Shown piece by piece: positions 1 through 13,725 of a stretch of 64,000 nt of DNA. The notes under the pieces were generated by a model. It was not told where the DNA came from. It did not search any database and worked only from the letters and a program-made list of their open reading frames with translations. The stretch is from Treponema sp. GTDB lineage: Bacteria; Spirochaetota; Spirochaetia; Treponematales; Treponemataceae. The stretch spans positions 1 to 64,000 of the forward strand of contig JAILON010000156.1 of assembly GCA_024690865.1 (NCBI GenBank), written 5' to 3'. How positions within the stretch are numbered: position 1 is the first letter of the stretch; every line of letters begins with the position of its first letter. The translations under genes and the position numbers were made by a program.

Positions 1-1
1 C

Positions 2-922
2 TTGGAAAGTCCCCATATCATGCTCCTCGCCGACGACCCCTCGCACTCCCTTGTCGAGGGCACGGGCGAGCTTGTCAAAGGCGGTACGCCGCTCTACGAC
101 GGCGACCTGATGCTCGCGTCCGGCCACATCACGGGCTGGGCGGTGCGGGACGAGGCCGCGCTTGCCCATGTGCGCACGGCCCTTGCTGCGCTCAAGGAGG
201 CGGGCAGGGCGGAAGACGGGAGCAGCTTCCTCTTCGCGGTGGGCGACGGCAACCACTCGCTTGCGACGGCGAAGGCTGTCTGGGACGAGTACAAGGCGAA
301 GGCGGGGCTGAGCGGCGAGGCCTTGGAAAGCTGCCCCGTGCGCTACGCCCTCGTGGAAATCGTCAACATCTATGATTCTGGCCTGACCTTCGAGCCAATC
401 CACCGGGTCATCCTCGGCGACGAGGTGAACCCCGATGGGCTCATCGCATCGTTGGAAAAGTCCCTCGGCAGTCAGGGCGGGGAATCCGGCGATGGGGCCG
501 GAGCCAGCGGGAGCTGTGCTGGAACGCACCGTCGGGAAGTCGGAAGCCCTGCCGAGCTTGAGGCGGCGGTCAAGGCCTCCAAGGCATCCTTCGGATTCGT
601 CTACATCGGCAAGGACGGAAGGCAGCGCTTCACCCTGCTTGAGACCGGCATAACGGACCTTGCGGTCAGCCGCCTGCAGCCCGCGCTGGACGACTACCTT
701 GACGGCAAGGACGGCCTGGAGCTGGACTACATCCACGGCGCGGACGAGGTCTTCCGTCTGGGCGGGGAGCCGGGCGCGGTGTCCATCATGCTGCCTCCGA
801 TTGCAAAGGATTCCTTCTTCGCGACGATAGACGGACGCGGCCCCCTGCCGCGCAAGAGCTTTTCGATGGGGGAGGCGAGCGAGAAGCGCTTCTACCTGGA
901 ATGCCGGAGGCTGTTCGGCTAA
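2..922 (+). CDS. DUF1015 family protein (5' end probably outside the window)
   Basis: Open frame from the window edge; FLFAVGDGNHSLATAKAVW and VRYALVEIVNIYDSGLTFEPIHRV motifs typical of DUF1015. Confidence 0.85.
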   Translation: MESPHIMLLADDPSHSLVEGTGELVKGGTPLYDGDLMLASGHITGWAVRDEAALAHVRTALAALKEAGRAEDGSSFLFAVGDGNHSLATAKAVWDEYKAKAGLSGEALESCPVRYALVEIVNIYDSGLTFEPIHRVILGDEVNPDGLIASLEKSLGSQGGESGDGAGASGSCAGTHRREVGSPAELEAAVKASKASFGFVYIGKDGRQRFTLLETGITDLAVSRLQPALDDYLDGKDGLELDYIHGADEVFRLGGEPGAVSIMLPPIAKDSFFATIDGRGPLPRKSFSMGEASEKRFYLECRRLFG

Positions 923-1010
923 GGGCGCAGTGTGCCAGGGGGCGACGGCCCTTTTCATAGCTGATGCCGGGATTTGCCGGCACGTTGCATGTAAGAGCAG
1001 GAAGAAGAAT

Positions 1011-1463
1011 ATGCAGATACGGAAAACGAATGCCGGCGACATTGATGCCCTGATGGAAATCCGGCTTGAGATGCTCAGGGTTGTGAACGGTTTGGACAAA
1101 AATGCGGAATTTGACTGGAAGCTCGTCGAATGTTCGCGGGGCTATTTCCTGTACGGGGACCAGACGACCGTCTTTGCGGATGACGGTGGCAAGATTGCCG
1201 GGTGCGCCTCGCTCAGCTACATTACGGTGATGCCGACATTTGACCATCCCACCGGGAAGCGTGCCCACCTGATGAACGTATACACCCGTGCGGAATACCG
1301 CAGGCAGGGCGTGGGCCGCCAGATGGTCCAGTTCCTGATTGACGAGGCGGTCTTGCGTGGCGTGACGGAAATCAGCCTGGATGCGACGCAGATGGGGCAT
1401 CCGCTGTACAAGGCCCTTGGGTTTAACGAGAATGCGGAGGGCATGAATCTCTCTCTGAAATGA
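1011..1463 (+). CDS. GNAT family N-acetyltransferase
   Basis: MQIRKTNAGDIDALMEIRLEML start and NVYTRAEYRRQGVGRQMVQFLIDEA acetyl-CoA loop; internal start at 1011 preferred to 930. Confidence 0.85.
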   Translation: MQIRKTNAGDIDALMEIRLEMLRVVNGLDKNAEFDWKLVECSRGYFLYGDQTTVFADDGGKIAGCASLSYITVMPTFDHPTGKRAHLMNVYTRAEYRRQGVGRQMVQFLIDEAVLRGVTEISLDATQMGHPLYKALGFNENAEGMNLSLK

Positions 1464-1615
1464 TGGGGCAGTTGCACGGGAGCCGTGCGGCTTCGGTGCA
1501 ACGGGCTTGTGTACAGGATTGACTGCGCGGGCCGTCGATTGCCGCCTTTTTAATTTATTTGCAGGATAATAGAAAGTATGTTATAATTACCCAACGTCAA
1601 CCGCAGGAGTTCTCT

Positions 1616-3700
1616 ATGAAAAAGTTGGGGCAGAAGCTTATCCTGAGCTATGCAGTTCTTGTATTGGTATCGATACTGATGGTCGCAATTCCCGTCCTGG
1701 GAACGCAGCGCAGCGTCCTGATGCAGGACATGATAGAGAAATCCATTGGGCAGATGGAATCCGCCTCCCAGTCCATAACGGCATTCCTGGACTCTCCTTC
1801 CACAATCGTGAAGGACATGGCCCTGTACATGGGGCGGACGGACAGCCTTGACCTAGAGGAAATCCAGCGGGACTTCGATGCACGGATAAAGGGATTCCCG
1901 TCCCTCTACTGCCTCTATTATACCGATTCCCTGCCGATGAGCAGGGGCGGCTCCTTCTATTCCAGCGACGGCTGGATTCCGGACATGGACTACGACAAGG
2001 ACTCCCGGGACTGGTACGCGGCAGCCCGGAAGGCCGGAGGCAAGGCGGCCCTCGTCGATCCCTACGTTGACGAGGATACGAAGAAGCTGGTCATGACGAT
2101 TTCCTGCGCCGTGCTCGGACGGAGCGGGAACTTCATGGGCGTCACGGGCATAGACATCCTGCTCGACGAGATGAATTCCATCGTGCACGGCAAGACCCTG
2201 ACCTCCGGCGGCACGACGTATATTCTGGACAGGAACGGCCTCTACCTGACGAATGACGATACCAGCAAGGTCCAGGCCGTGAATTTCTTTGACGAGCACC
2301 GGGATCTTTCCAAATTCAAGGACCGGATAAGCGACGACGTCTTCTTTGAGCCGGAGGCGTCCGGGGGCTACTACATCGCGGGGCAGGTCATCAACAAGAA
2401 CTCCGGCTGGATGATGGTGACGTTCGGCAGGACGTCCGAGCTGTACACGCAGGTAAACAAGATGATTCTCCTCATCGTCATCATGGCCCTGCTGGGGCTG
2501 GGAGCCTCCATCCTCATCGCCCTCCTGATGTCCTCCAAGATAGTCGAGCCGATAAAGACGGTCGATGTCGCCGTCAATGGAATCGCGCAGGGGAACGCGG
2601 ACCTGACCCGCCGGCTTGCGGTCAGGAGTTCCGACGAGGTCGGCGAGCTGGTCGAAGGATTCAACAACTTCATGGCGAAGCTGCAGGGCATCGTGCGCGA
2701 CGTGAAGGATTCCAAGGAGAACCTGTCCAACGTCAAGGCCGACCTGCAGGACAGCATAGACGGTACGGCGAGCGCGATTACGGAGATTCTTTCCAGCATC
2801 GAGAGCGTCGGCGGCCAGGTGGAAAACCAGTCCCGCTCGGTCTCGCAGACTTCCGCCGCCGTCACGGAGATTGCGGAGAACATCAACAGCCTGGGCCGCA
2901 TGATTGAGACCCAGTCCTACGGGGTGTCCCAGGCTTCCACCGCCGTGGAGCAGATGATAGGGAACATCGCGTCCGTGAACAGCAGCGTGGAGAAGATGGC
3001 CGCGTCCTTTGGCGCGCTTGAGGCCAACACGAGCGAGGGAATCCAGCGGCAGCAGCGCGTGTCCGAGCACGTCGCCGACATCGAGGCCCAGTCAAAGGCC
3101 CTGCAGGATGCCAACGTCGCGATTACGAGCGTTTCCAGCCAGACCAACCTCCTTGCCATGAACGCGGCCATCGAGGCTGCCCATGCGGGCGAGGCGGGCA
3201 AGGGCTTTTCCGTCGTCGCGGACGAAATCCGCAAGCTTTCCGAGACTTCCGCCGCCGAGTCCAAGAAGATCAGCGAGGAGCTCCGCAAAATCAGCGAGAG
3301 CATCCAGACCGTCGTCATCGCGGCGCGTGAGAGTTCGGAGAGCTTTGCCGGTGTCGGCGAGAAGATAGCCCAGACCGACCAGCTGGTGAACCAGATAAAG
3401 GCGGCGATGAGCGAGCAGCAGTCGGGGTCCCAGCAGATAGTCGAGGCCCTCAAGATAATGAACGACAGCACCTCGGAGGTCAAGGAGGCCTCCCACGAGA
3501 TGGCCGTCGGGAACCAGGCAATCCTTGCGGAAGTCCAGAAGCTCCAGGACGCGACGGTGGTAATCCGCGACGGCATGGCGGAGATGTCGGAGGGTGCGAA
3601 GGAGATGAACAAGACGGGGTCCGTCCTTTCTGACATTTCCGGGAAGGTGAGGGAGTCAATCAACAGGATCGGTGCCCAGATAGACCAGTTCCAGGTGTAG
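1616..3700 (+). CDS. Methyl-accepting chemotaxis protein (dCache-like sensor, HAMP, MA domain)
   Basis: N-terminal TM, periplasmic Cache-like region, HAMP, and the hairpin tip [35 protein letters not shown]. Confidence 0.93.
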   Translation: MKKLGQKLILSYAVLVLVSILMVAIPVLGTQRSVLMQDMIEKSIGQMESASQSITAFLDSPSTIVKDMALYMGRTDSLDLEEIQRDFDARIKGFPSLYCLYYTDSLPMSRGGSFYSSDGWIPDMDYDKDSRDWYAAARKAGGKAALVDPYVDEDTKKLVMTISCAVLGRSGNFMGVTGIDILLDEMNSIVHGKTLTSGGTTYILDRNGLYLTNDDTSKVQAVNFFDEHRDLSKFKDRISDDVFFEPEASGGYYIAGQVINKNSGWMMVTFGRTSELYTQVNKMILLIVIMALLGLGASILIALLMSSKIVEPIKTVDVAVNGIAQGNADLTRRLAVRSSDEVGELVEGFNNFMAKLQGIVRDVKDSKENLSNVKADLQDSIDGTASAITEILSSIESVGGQVENQSRSVSQTSAAVTEIAENINSLGRMIETQSYGVSQASTAVEQMIGNIASVNSSVEKMAASFGALEANTSEGIQRQQRVSEHVADIEAQSKALQDANVAITSVSSQTNLLAMNAAIEAAHAGEAGKGFSVVADEIRKLSETSAAESKKISEELRKISESIQTVVIAARESSESFAGVGEKIAQTDQLVNQIKAAMSEQQSGSQQIVEALKIMNDSTSEVKEASHEMAVGNQAILAEVQKLQDATVVIRDGMAEMSEGAKEMNKTGSVLSDISGKVRESINRIGAQIDQFQV

Positions 3701-3757
3701 GGGCGGACAGTCTGTCTTTTTGATGACGCTGCGGTTCATACCTCCCCCCTCCTCCTA

Positions 3758-3839
3758 TCGTGCGTACACGACAGATTCACCTGTATCTTATCGTGCATAC
3801 ACGACAGTTTCAAGCGTTTTTGTCGTGCCTGCGCGACAG
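3758..3839. repeat. Three direct copies of a palindromic unit TCGTG-N4-CACGA (starts 3758, 3791, 3823)
   Basis: TCGTGCGTACACGACAG, TCGTGCATACACGACAG, TCGTGCCTGCGCGACAG read directly; spacing 33 and 32 bp. Confidence 0.85.
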
Positions 3840-3938
3840 GTATGGCCAGTGTTGTAATCTGCCCTCTACCTGTCCGTAATTCTCGGAGGCTGTCCCTGCT
3901 CCGTACGTCAGAACCGGGCGAATACGGACAGCTCCCGG

Positions 3939-5126
3939 TCATCCTTCCAAATCCCGCATCATCAGGAAGTCCGGCAGGCGGATGTGCTGCACGTTGCTTG
4001 TGGAGTAGTCCAGATCATCGTTCGTTATGATGATTTTGCGGTCAAGCTGGGTGAGCGAGTTGAATGCAGAAAATTCGCGTTCGTATGCCTTCTCTTCCGC
4101 TACGCTGTATGCTACCTGTACGTAGAACTTTTTGCCGTCCTTTTCGGCAATGAAGTCTATCTCGCGCCCATTGTTGTCATAGACTTTGACCGAGTAGTTC
4201 ATGTATGCAAGTTCGGTGTAGATGACGTTTTCCAGATTGTGGGTCAGGTCAAATCGACCGTCCGGGCATCGTATTGAATTCAGGGCGACATCGCTGTTGT
4301 AAAGCTTCCTGCTCTGTTCAAGCTCCTTTTTTGCCTTTGTGGAATAGCGCGGAATCTGGTCGATGATATAAGCATCTTCAAGATATCCTATCCATTTCTG
4401 AATTGTATTTGTGCTGCATGGAATCCCCTGTGCGTTCATATAGGCGGTTATGGAATGTGCGGAGTAAAGCCGGGCATTGGAAATCAGTATGAAATTTGCC
4501 AGTTTCCTGAATTCCTGCTCCTTACGGATTTTATAGCGGTTTATGATGTCGTTCGTTACAATCGTGTCGTCCAAATCGTTCAGGTATCGTTTCTGCTCGT
4601 CAAGGGTCGGGAATTCAAGTCGCTTGGGGAAGCCTCCCCATACGAGGTAGTCCATGACTGATGCTTTCCTGCCGAGCTGCCCGGCATATCCGGCAAGTTC
4701 CTTGTATACAAACGGGCGTATTCTGAACGAGACATAGCGGCCGGAAAGTTCCCTGGTGAACTCCCTGGACAGGAGCTTTGAGTTGGAACCGGTGATGAAG
4801 ACCGAACAGTTTTCGCGCCTGAGCGAGCGGCAGGCAAGCTGCCAGCCGTCAATCTCCTGAACTTCGTCCAGCAGCACGTAGCACAGTTCTTTCTTCCTGC
4901 GGGAGGAGACGTATCCGACTATGTCTTCCCATTTCTGGATGCTGGATGTGACGGCCCGGTCGTCAAAATCAAGGTAGATGACATTATCGCATTTCTGCCT
5001 CAGTTCCTCGACTATCTGCTCCATAATCACGGACTTGCCGCACCGGCGGACCCCCGTGATTATCTTGATGAGGTCACTGTCATAGAAGCCCCGTATTTCG
5101 CCTACATACTTTTCGCGCTTCAGCAT
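3939..5126 (-). CDS. AAA family ATPase with C-terminal DUF4143 domain
   Basis: MLKREKYVGEIRGFYDSDLIKIITGVRRCGKSVIMEQIVEEL (Walker A GVRRCGKS), YVLLDEVQEIDGW, FITGSNSKLLSREFTRELSGRYVSFRIRPFVYKE; C-terminal DUF4143/PD-(D/E)XK-like region. Confidence 0.9.
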   Translation of the reverse strand: MLKREKYVGEIRGFYDSDLIKIITGVRRCGKSVIMEQIVEELRQKCDNVIYLDFDDRAVTSSIQKWEDIVGYVSSRRKKELCYVLLDEVQEIDGWQLACRSLRRENCSVFITGSNSKLLSREFTRELSGRYVSFRIRPFVYKELAGYAGQLGRKASVMDYLVWGGFPKRLEFPTLDEQKRYLNDLDDTIVTNDIINRYKIRKEQEFRKLANFILISNARLYSAHSITAYMNAQGIPCSTNTIQKWIGYLEDAYIIDQIPRYSTKAKKELEQSRKLYNSDVALNSIRCPDGRFDLTHNLENVIYTELAYMNYSVKVYDNNGREIDFIAEKDGKKFYVQVAYSVAEEKAYEREFSAFNSLTQLDRKIIITNDDLDYSTSNVQHIRLPDFLMMRDLEG

Positions 5127-5152
5127 ACAGAGTATTGTAGCATACATAAGCC

Positions 5153-5245
5153 AAATTCTCAATGCTATTGCGAATTTGGACTGAAACAGGCTAAATTCTC
5201 AATAGCAGTGAGAATTTCGGACAAGCACGGATAAATTCTCAATAG
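5153..5245. promoter_or_regulatory. Tandem array of AAATTCTCAATAG...GAATTT palindromes upstream of the DUF4143 ATPase
   Basis: AAATTCTCAAT at 5153, 5193 and 5233 (exactly 40 bp apart); the second copy is AAATTCTCA-N7-TGAGAATTT, a perfect inverted repeat; 27 bp upstream of the chosen start at 5126. Confidence 0.75.
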
Positions 5246-5527
5246 GGATAGTCAAATGGATGTGTCGGGCGTTCCGGCGGGCAATCAGGAAGGGGGATGC
5301 TATCTCAGACACAACTGAGGAGCGGGTCGCGGGCGGGGCGGGGCAGATTGTACTTTCATGAGGGAACTTTCGGGCAGATGCAACACTTTTCAGGGGGAAC
5401 TTTTGCCCAGAACGTACACTTTTATGAGGATAACGGTCCGATTTTCTCCCGTCAGCCGGAAACTCTCGTCACTCGCTCAGCACTCGCCCCCTAGCCGAGC
5501 CGTTGCACTTTGTGCTAGTATTTCCTT

Positions 5528-7543
5528 ATGTTCACAAAGGAAGACAACGCGATAATCTGGAAGAAGGGCTACGAGACCCTACGCATAGAGGGATGGGGGG
5601 CGGACTCGCTCCGTGTCCGCTGCACGATGAACACCGCCTTTTCAGGCGAGGACTGGGCACTGACGGAAAAGTCCGCTGCTGATGTAGCGGCCACCAAGCC
5701 CGGCGCCGCCAAAACGGTCATAACCGTCTCGGACGTGGAGGCTGAAATCAAGAACGGCAAACTGTCCGCCACGGTCAGCGCGAACGGCGTCCTCCGCTTC
5801 TACAAGGGCGGGAAGCTCATCCTACGGGAATACTACCGCAACTACGATGCCGCTGCGAGCAGGGAGAGCGTCTGCCTCAAGGTGGTCTCCCGCGAGTTCC
5901 ACCCGGTCATCGGCGGCAGCGAGTTCCGCCTGACCGTCCGCTTCGATGCGAACGAGGGCGAGAAGATATACGGCATGGGCCAGTACCAGCAGCCCAATCT
6001 TGACATGAAGGGCTGCGTCTTGGAGCTTGCCCAGCGCAACTCCCAGTCATCGATTCCCTTCTACCTTTCCAGCCTGGGCTACGGCTTCCTCTGGAACAAT
6101 CCGTCGGTGGGGCGTGCAACATTCGGCACGAACCGGACGGTCTGGGAATCCTCCTGCTGCGACGAGATGGACTACTGGATTACGGCGGCTGACAGCCCCG
6201 CCCAAATCATACGGAACTACACGGGGGCGACGGGCCGCCACCCGCTCATGGGCGAGGACTACCTGGGATTCTGGCAGTGCAAGCTCCGCTACCGGACGCA
6301 GGACGAGGTCCTGACCGTTGCGCGCAAGTACAAGGAGCTCGGCATCAAGCTCGATGTCATCGTCATCGACTTCTTCCACTGGATCCGGCAGGGCGACTGG
6401 GGATTCGACAAGGACTACTGGCCCGACCCCAAGGCGATGTGCGACGAGCTGCACGCGATGGGCACCAAGGTCATGGTCTCCGTCTGGCCGTCCGTTGACA
6501 AGAAGTGCTCCCACTTCCAGGAGATGTGGGATCGGGGCCTCCTCGTCCGCACGGACCGCGGCGTCATCCAGACCTACGACTTCAACGGCGATTGCGTGAC
6601 ATTCGACGCGACCAACCCCGAGGCGCGGGAGTTCATCTGGAATGTCTGCCGGGAAAGCTACCAGAAGTACGGCATCGACATGTTCTGGCTGGACAACGCC
6701 GAGCCCGACCTTTCCATATATGACTACGAGCTCTACCGCTACCAGATGGGGCCGGCCCTCAAGGTCAGCAACCTCTACCCCAAGTGCTACGCCCAGGCCT
6801 TCTGGGAGGGCATGAAAAAGTCCGGTATGGAAACGCCCGTCAACCTGGAGCGCTGCGCCTGGGCGGGCAGCCAGAAGTACGGGGTCATCCTCTGGAACGG
6901 CGACGTGCAGAGCAGCTGGGAGTGCCTTGAGGACTCCGTGGCGCAGGGACTGGGCATGGGGCTTTCCGGCATCGCCTGGTGGACGACGGATATCGGCGGC
7001 TTCATGTGGGGCAACGTGCACGACAAGGGCTTCATCGAACTTCTGGAACGCTGGTTCGAGTGGGCGGTCTTCACCCCGATCATGCGGCTGCACGGCGACC
7101 GCGACCCGCACGACATCTCGCCCCTGTCGGACAAGGACTACGGCGGCGGCTACCTCTTCACCGGCTCGCCAAACGAGATATGGTGCTACGGGGACGAGGC
7201 GCAGAAGATATTCGAAAAGAACATCAAGCTCCGCAAGTCGCTCAAAGGCTACGTTGCCTCGCTGATGAAGGAAGCCCACGAAAGCGGTGCGCCCCTCATG
7301 CGGACGATGTTCTACGAGTTCCCCGATGACGCGGAGTGCTGGATGCTCAGGGACCAGTACATGTTCGGCCCAGACTACCTGGTCGCCCCCGTTCTGCACG
7401 CGGGCGAGACGGAGCGCGAAGTCTACCTCCCCGCCGGCAGCTGGGAGGACTTCCACACGGGCGAGAAGCTTTCCGGCGGCCGCCGCGTCACGGTTGCCGC
7501 CCCGATTGACCGCATCCCGGTGTTCAAAAAGATAAGCAACTAG
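5528..7543 (+). CDS. Glycoside hydrolase family 31 (alpha-glucosidase/alpha-xylosidase-like)
   Basis: DVIVIDFFHWIRQGDWGFDKDYWPDP, GIDMFWLDNAEPD nucleophile region, GVILWNGDVQSSWECL. Confidence 0.93.
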   Translation: MFTKEDNAIIWKKGYETLRIEGWGADSLRVRCTMNTAFSGEDWALTEKSAADVAATKPGAAKTVITVSDVEAEIKNGKLSATVSANGVLRFYKGGKLILREYYRNYDAAASRESVCLKVVSREFHPVIGGSEFRLTVRFDANEGEKIYGMGQYQQPNLDMKGCVLELAQRNSQSSIPFYLSSLGYGFLWNNPSVGRATFGTNRTVWESSCCDEMDYWITAADSPAQIIRNYTGATGRHPLMGEDYLGFWQCKLRYRTQDEVLTVARKYKELGIKLDVIVIDFFHWIRQGDWGFDKDYWPDPKAMCDELHAMGTKVMVSVWPSVDKKCSHFQEMWDRGLLVRTDRGVIQTYDFNGDCVTFDATNPEAREFIWNVCRESYQKYGIDMFWLDNAEPDLSIYDYELYRYQMGPALKVSNLYPKCYAQAFWEGMKKSGMETPVNLERCAWAGSQKYGVILWNGDVQSSWECLEDSVAQGLGMGLSGIAWWTTDIGGFMWGNVHDKGFIELLERWFEWAVFTPIMRLHGDRDPHDISPLSDKDYGGGYLFTGSPNEIWCYGDEAQKIFEKNIKLRKSLKGYVASLMKEAHESGAPLMRTMFYEFPDDAECWMLRDQYMFGPDYLVAPVLHAGETEREVYLPAGSWEDFHTGEKLSGGRRVTVAAPIDRIPVFKKISN

Positions 7544-7629
7544 ACGGGGTACCGAGAAGGGCGGGCAGGACATCTCCTCCCCGCCCTATACCCCCTATAC
7601 CTCCGTATGTTTTTTCAGGACAAGCCTAC

Positions 7630-9645
7630 ATGAAAGATTCTTCAAAAGCGATTCCCGATGGGGACAAATTCCGTTCCCGTGCCATAAACGCCATTGTTGC
7701 CCTCTTCCTCATCGCCTCCATTCCGGGGGCGTTCGCAGGAAGCGGAAATGAATTTGACGAACGCTGGATGTACCTGCTGAACTTTGTTCGCAAGGATGAG
7801 TATATATTCGGGAAGAATATCTTTTTTACCTACGGCCCCTTGGGATTCCTCACCTGCGTCCGTGCGGTGAAGGACAGCCTCTTTGTTGGCTTGGCATGGT
7901 GGCTGGCCATATACGCCGCATTCGTCTACCTGATGATGCAGGTCAGACGTATCCTGCTGGACCGGAAGGTCCGTGTCCTGTGTCCTGCCGTTGCGCTTTT
8001 CCTCTTCCTGCTGCCGCAGAAGATGGTGGGCGACGTTCTGGTAAGCTTCTATGTCTGGCTGGCGGTCGCCCTCCTTGTCGCCTGCGATAAAGAAGACCGG
8101 AGGGGTATACTGTACGCAGTCATTGCGGACATCCTGCTGGCCCTGCTCTTCCTTTGGAAGATGTCGTCCTTCACCTCTTCGTTTGCCGTCTGCTTCGTTT
8201 CTGCTTTTATACTGCTGTTCATACGGAAGGAATGGAAAAAGGCGCTGCTGCTGTCGCTGTCGCTTCCAGCCGTCATCTGCGCCTACCTCATATACAACCC
8301 GTCCGTTTCCGATTTCCTGTGCTACTGCCGGGCTGCCGTTGAAATATCTGGCGGCTACAACGCCGTCATGGGCAACGTAATGACCCCGGATTCCTTTTCT
8401 GCATTCTTCGTCGTGTTTGGGGTTGCCGCCGGGCTAATCCTCGCCCTTTGCCTGTGGAACACGGACAAGAAGTCGTTTGCAATCTTCGTGCCCCTGTTTG
8501 TTCCGCTCTTTTTCTACTATAAATATGGGATTGTACGGCAGGGGGGATTTGCATTCTACCAGGGCGTGTGCATGTCCTTTTCCATCTTCTTCCTGTTCGG
8601 GCTTTTCGATTTTTTGTTTTCTCCGTCTGTGCAGCCGAAGCTTCACGGCTGGGGAAAGCTGTCCCTTGTTTACGTGCTTGCCCTGTGCGTCTTGGAATTT
8701 CCCAGCTTCCTCAGCAGCATTCCGCAGGTACTGAAGGATTCGACGCTGGGACTGCCTTCGCAAATAATAGACCGCTACCTGATTTCCGTCAGGAATGGGG
8801 CCGGAAAGACTTTGAATCCTGCCTTTAAGGAAATCGTGAATGGCGGTTCCGTTGCAATTTTCCCGGACGAGCTTTTCTATCTGGCAGACGGCAGTACGAA
8901 ATTCCGGGCCATGCCCATCATACAGAACTACACGGCCTACACCGCATGGCTGGACGAGAAGAATGCGGCTTTCTTTACGGACGGTGGAACTGGCGCGGCT
9001 GGCACTCTTGCTGGTGCGACGAGCGCGACCGCTGGAACGGCTGGTGGTGCGACGGGGGCGACCGCTGGCGCGGTTGCTGGTGCTCCGCCCGACTTCGTGC
9101 TGTTCGGCTTGGAGGGAATCGACATGCGGCTCCCCCTTGCCGAAACCCCGGCAACGTATTCCGCCATACGGGAAAACTATGAGCTTGTTGCAGGAACGGA
9201 CACCGAGCTGCTTTTTAAACGGAAAGACGGCGCCCCTGGCCGGAAGCATGAAAAGCGCGAGATTGTGCGCGGGCCGTGGAGCGGGAATGCCATAGACCGG
9301 CCGTCCAATGCGCGGTATATGTCGATTGACATGAAGTTGAGCCTGCTGGGAAAACTGGCGGAATTTTTCTGGAAGTCGCTTCCGGTGTTTATAGATATCG
9401 AGTTTGACGATGGATCGGTGAACGGCGGCCGTATCGTTCCACGTACGGCGACCAACCCGATTGCAGTGGACGAGCTGGTCGTTCCCTATTCCGGTGTGCA
9501 TCCTCGCGAGGATGGGGCGACCGTGGAACTGGCAAAAGTCATTTCCCAGGGGCCGGGCAAGCGGGCCGTGTCCGTGGATTTCCGGATGAAAGGGCTGCTT
9601 CGCCTGTATTACAAGGACATAACGGTGTGCTGGTGGACTGACTGA
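7630..9645 (+). CDS. Polytopic membrane protein of unknown function with an internal Ala/Gly/Thr-rich linker
   Basis: Many hydrophobic segments in the first ~400 aa; low-complexity GTGAAGTLAGATSATAGTAGGATGATAGAVAGAP. Confidence 0.7.
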   Translation: MKDSSKAIPDGDKFRSRAINAIVALFLIASIPGAFAGSGNEFDERWMYLLNFVRKDEYIFGKNIFFTYGPLGFLTCVRAVKDSLFVGLAWWLAIYAAFVYLMMQVRRILLDRKVRVLCPAVALFLFLLPQKMVGDVLVSFYVWLAVALLVACDKEDRRGILYAVIADILLALLFLWKMSSFTSSFAVCFVSAFILLFIRKEWKKALLLSLSLPAVICAYLIYNPSVSDFLCYCRAAVEISGGYNAVMGNVMTPDSFSAFFVVFGVAAGLILALCLWNTDKKSFAIFVPLFVPLFFYYKYGIVRQGGFAFYQGVCMSFSIFFLFGLFDFLFSPSVQPKLHGWGKLSLVYVLALCVLEFPSFLSSIPQVLKDSTLGLPSQIIDRYLISVRNGAGKTLNPAFKEIVNGGSVAIFPDELFYLADGSTKFRAMPIIQNYTAYTAWLDEKNAAFFTDGGTGAAGTLAGATSATAGTAGGATGATAGAVAGAPPDFVLFGLEGIDMRLPLAETPATYSAIRENYELVAGTDTELLFKRKDGAPGRKHEKREIVRGPWSGNAIDRPSNARYMSIDMKLSLLGKLAEFFWKSLPVFIDIEFDDGSVNGGRIVPRTATNPIAVDELVVPYSGVHPREDGATVELAKVISQGPGKRAVSVDFRMKGLLRLYYKDITVCWWTD

Positions 9646-9749
9646 CGGCGGTTCCGTAGTCTATCGTAAAGGCTGTCACCTCTGCCGGCCGGTAGTGGTG
9701 TATAGGCCGTCCGCTACGCTGGCTGAGGAGGGCCGGTAGTGATGCAGAG

Positions 9750-9992
9750 GCGACTCTGCCACATTGCCAGAGCGACTCTACCACATTGCCACAGTCACTC
9801 TGCCTTATTGTCCGAGCCGCTGTGCCTTATTGTCTGAGCCGCTGTGCCTTATTGCCAGAGCGGCCTGTCTTATTGCCAGAGCGGCCTGTCTTATTGCCAG
9901 AGCGGCTCTGCCTTATTGCCAGACTGGCTCTGCCTTGTTGTCAAAGCGACTCTGCTTTATTGCCAAAGCGGCTTTGCCTTATTGTCAGATTT
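9750..9992. repeat. Intergenic 22-bp tandem repeat, about 11 copies, consensus GCCTTATTGCCAGAGCGGCTCT
   Basis: ATTG/GTTG landmark at 9763, 9785, 9807, 9829, 9851, 9872, 9893, 9915, 9937, 9959, 9981. Confidence 0.92.
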
Positions 9993-10169
9993 CCCCTTGC
10001 TTTTTGCCGCAGATGGTTTATAATGTATGTGAAAACGTTTTCAGAGGGCGCGGTGCTGAGAGACTGTTGGTGCGGTGTCAAGAGCTTGTGGGCGCGGTTC
10101 CAGCGCGGTGCCGAGAGGCCTTTGTCGCGGTACCGGGCTATGGCCGGGCCAACGGCTGAGGACTTGTGA

Positions 10170-13523
<3,354 letters not shown>

Positions 13524-13725
13524 AGATGCCTGTCTGACAAGCGGGCCGATCCGGGGATGTATGGGGAAAAGGGCCGGAAACACGTTCGCGCCGGCCATGG
13601 GGCCTGCCCTGTGGCTGGCGGGCCTGTCATGGCTCTGTGGTGAAAAAAGGCCCGGGAAAAACGGGCCTGCGTCGAGAATAGTGGGCCTGCGGCGACAGAA
13701 CCGGGCCCGACGTCGGCACAGCGCC

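Noticed and set aside
786-1400. Long antisense ORFs in this and many other genes (e.g. 1853..3070 -, 6047..7573 -, 10041..12263 -, 36544..38256 -, 51770..53185 -)
   Set aside because: They lie opposite well-supported genes, have no recognisable domains, and are expected from high GC3 codon usage.
9750-9992. CRISPR array
   Set aside because: 22-bp tandem repeats without spacers; the ORFs called across it (9764..10159, 9786..10169) are repeat translations.
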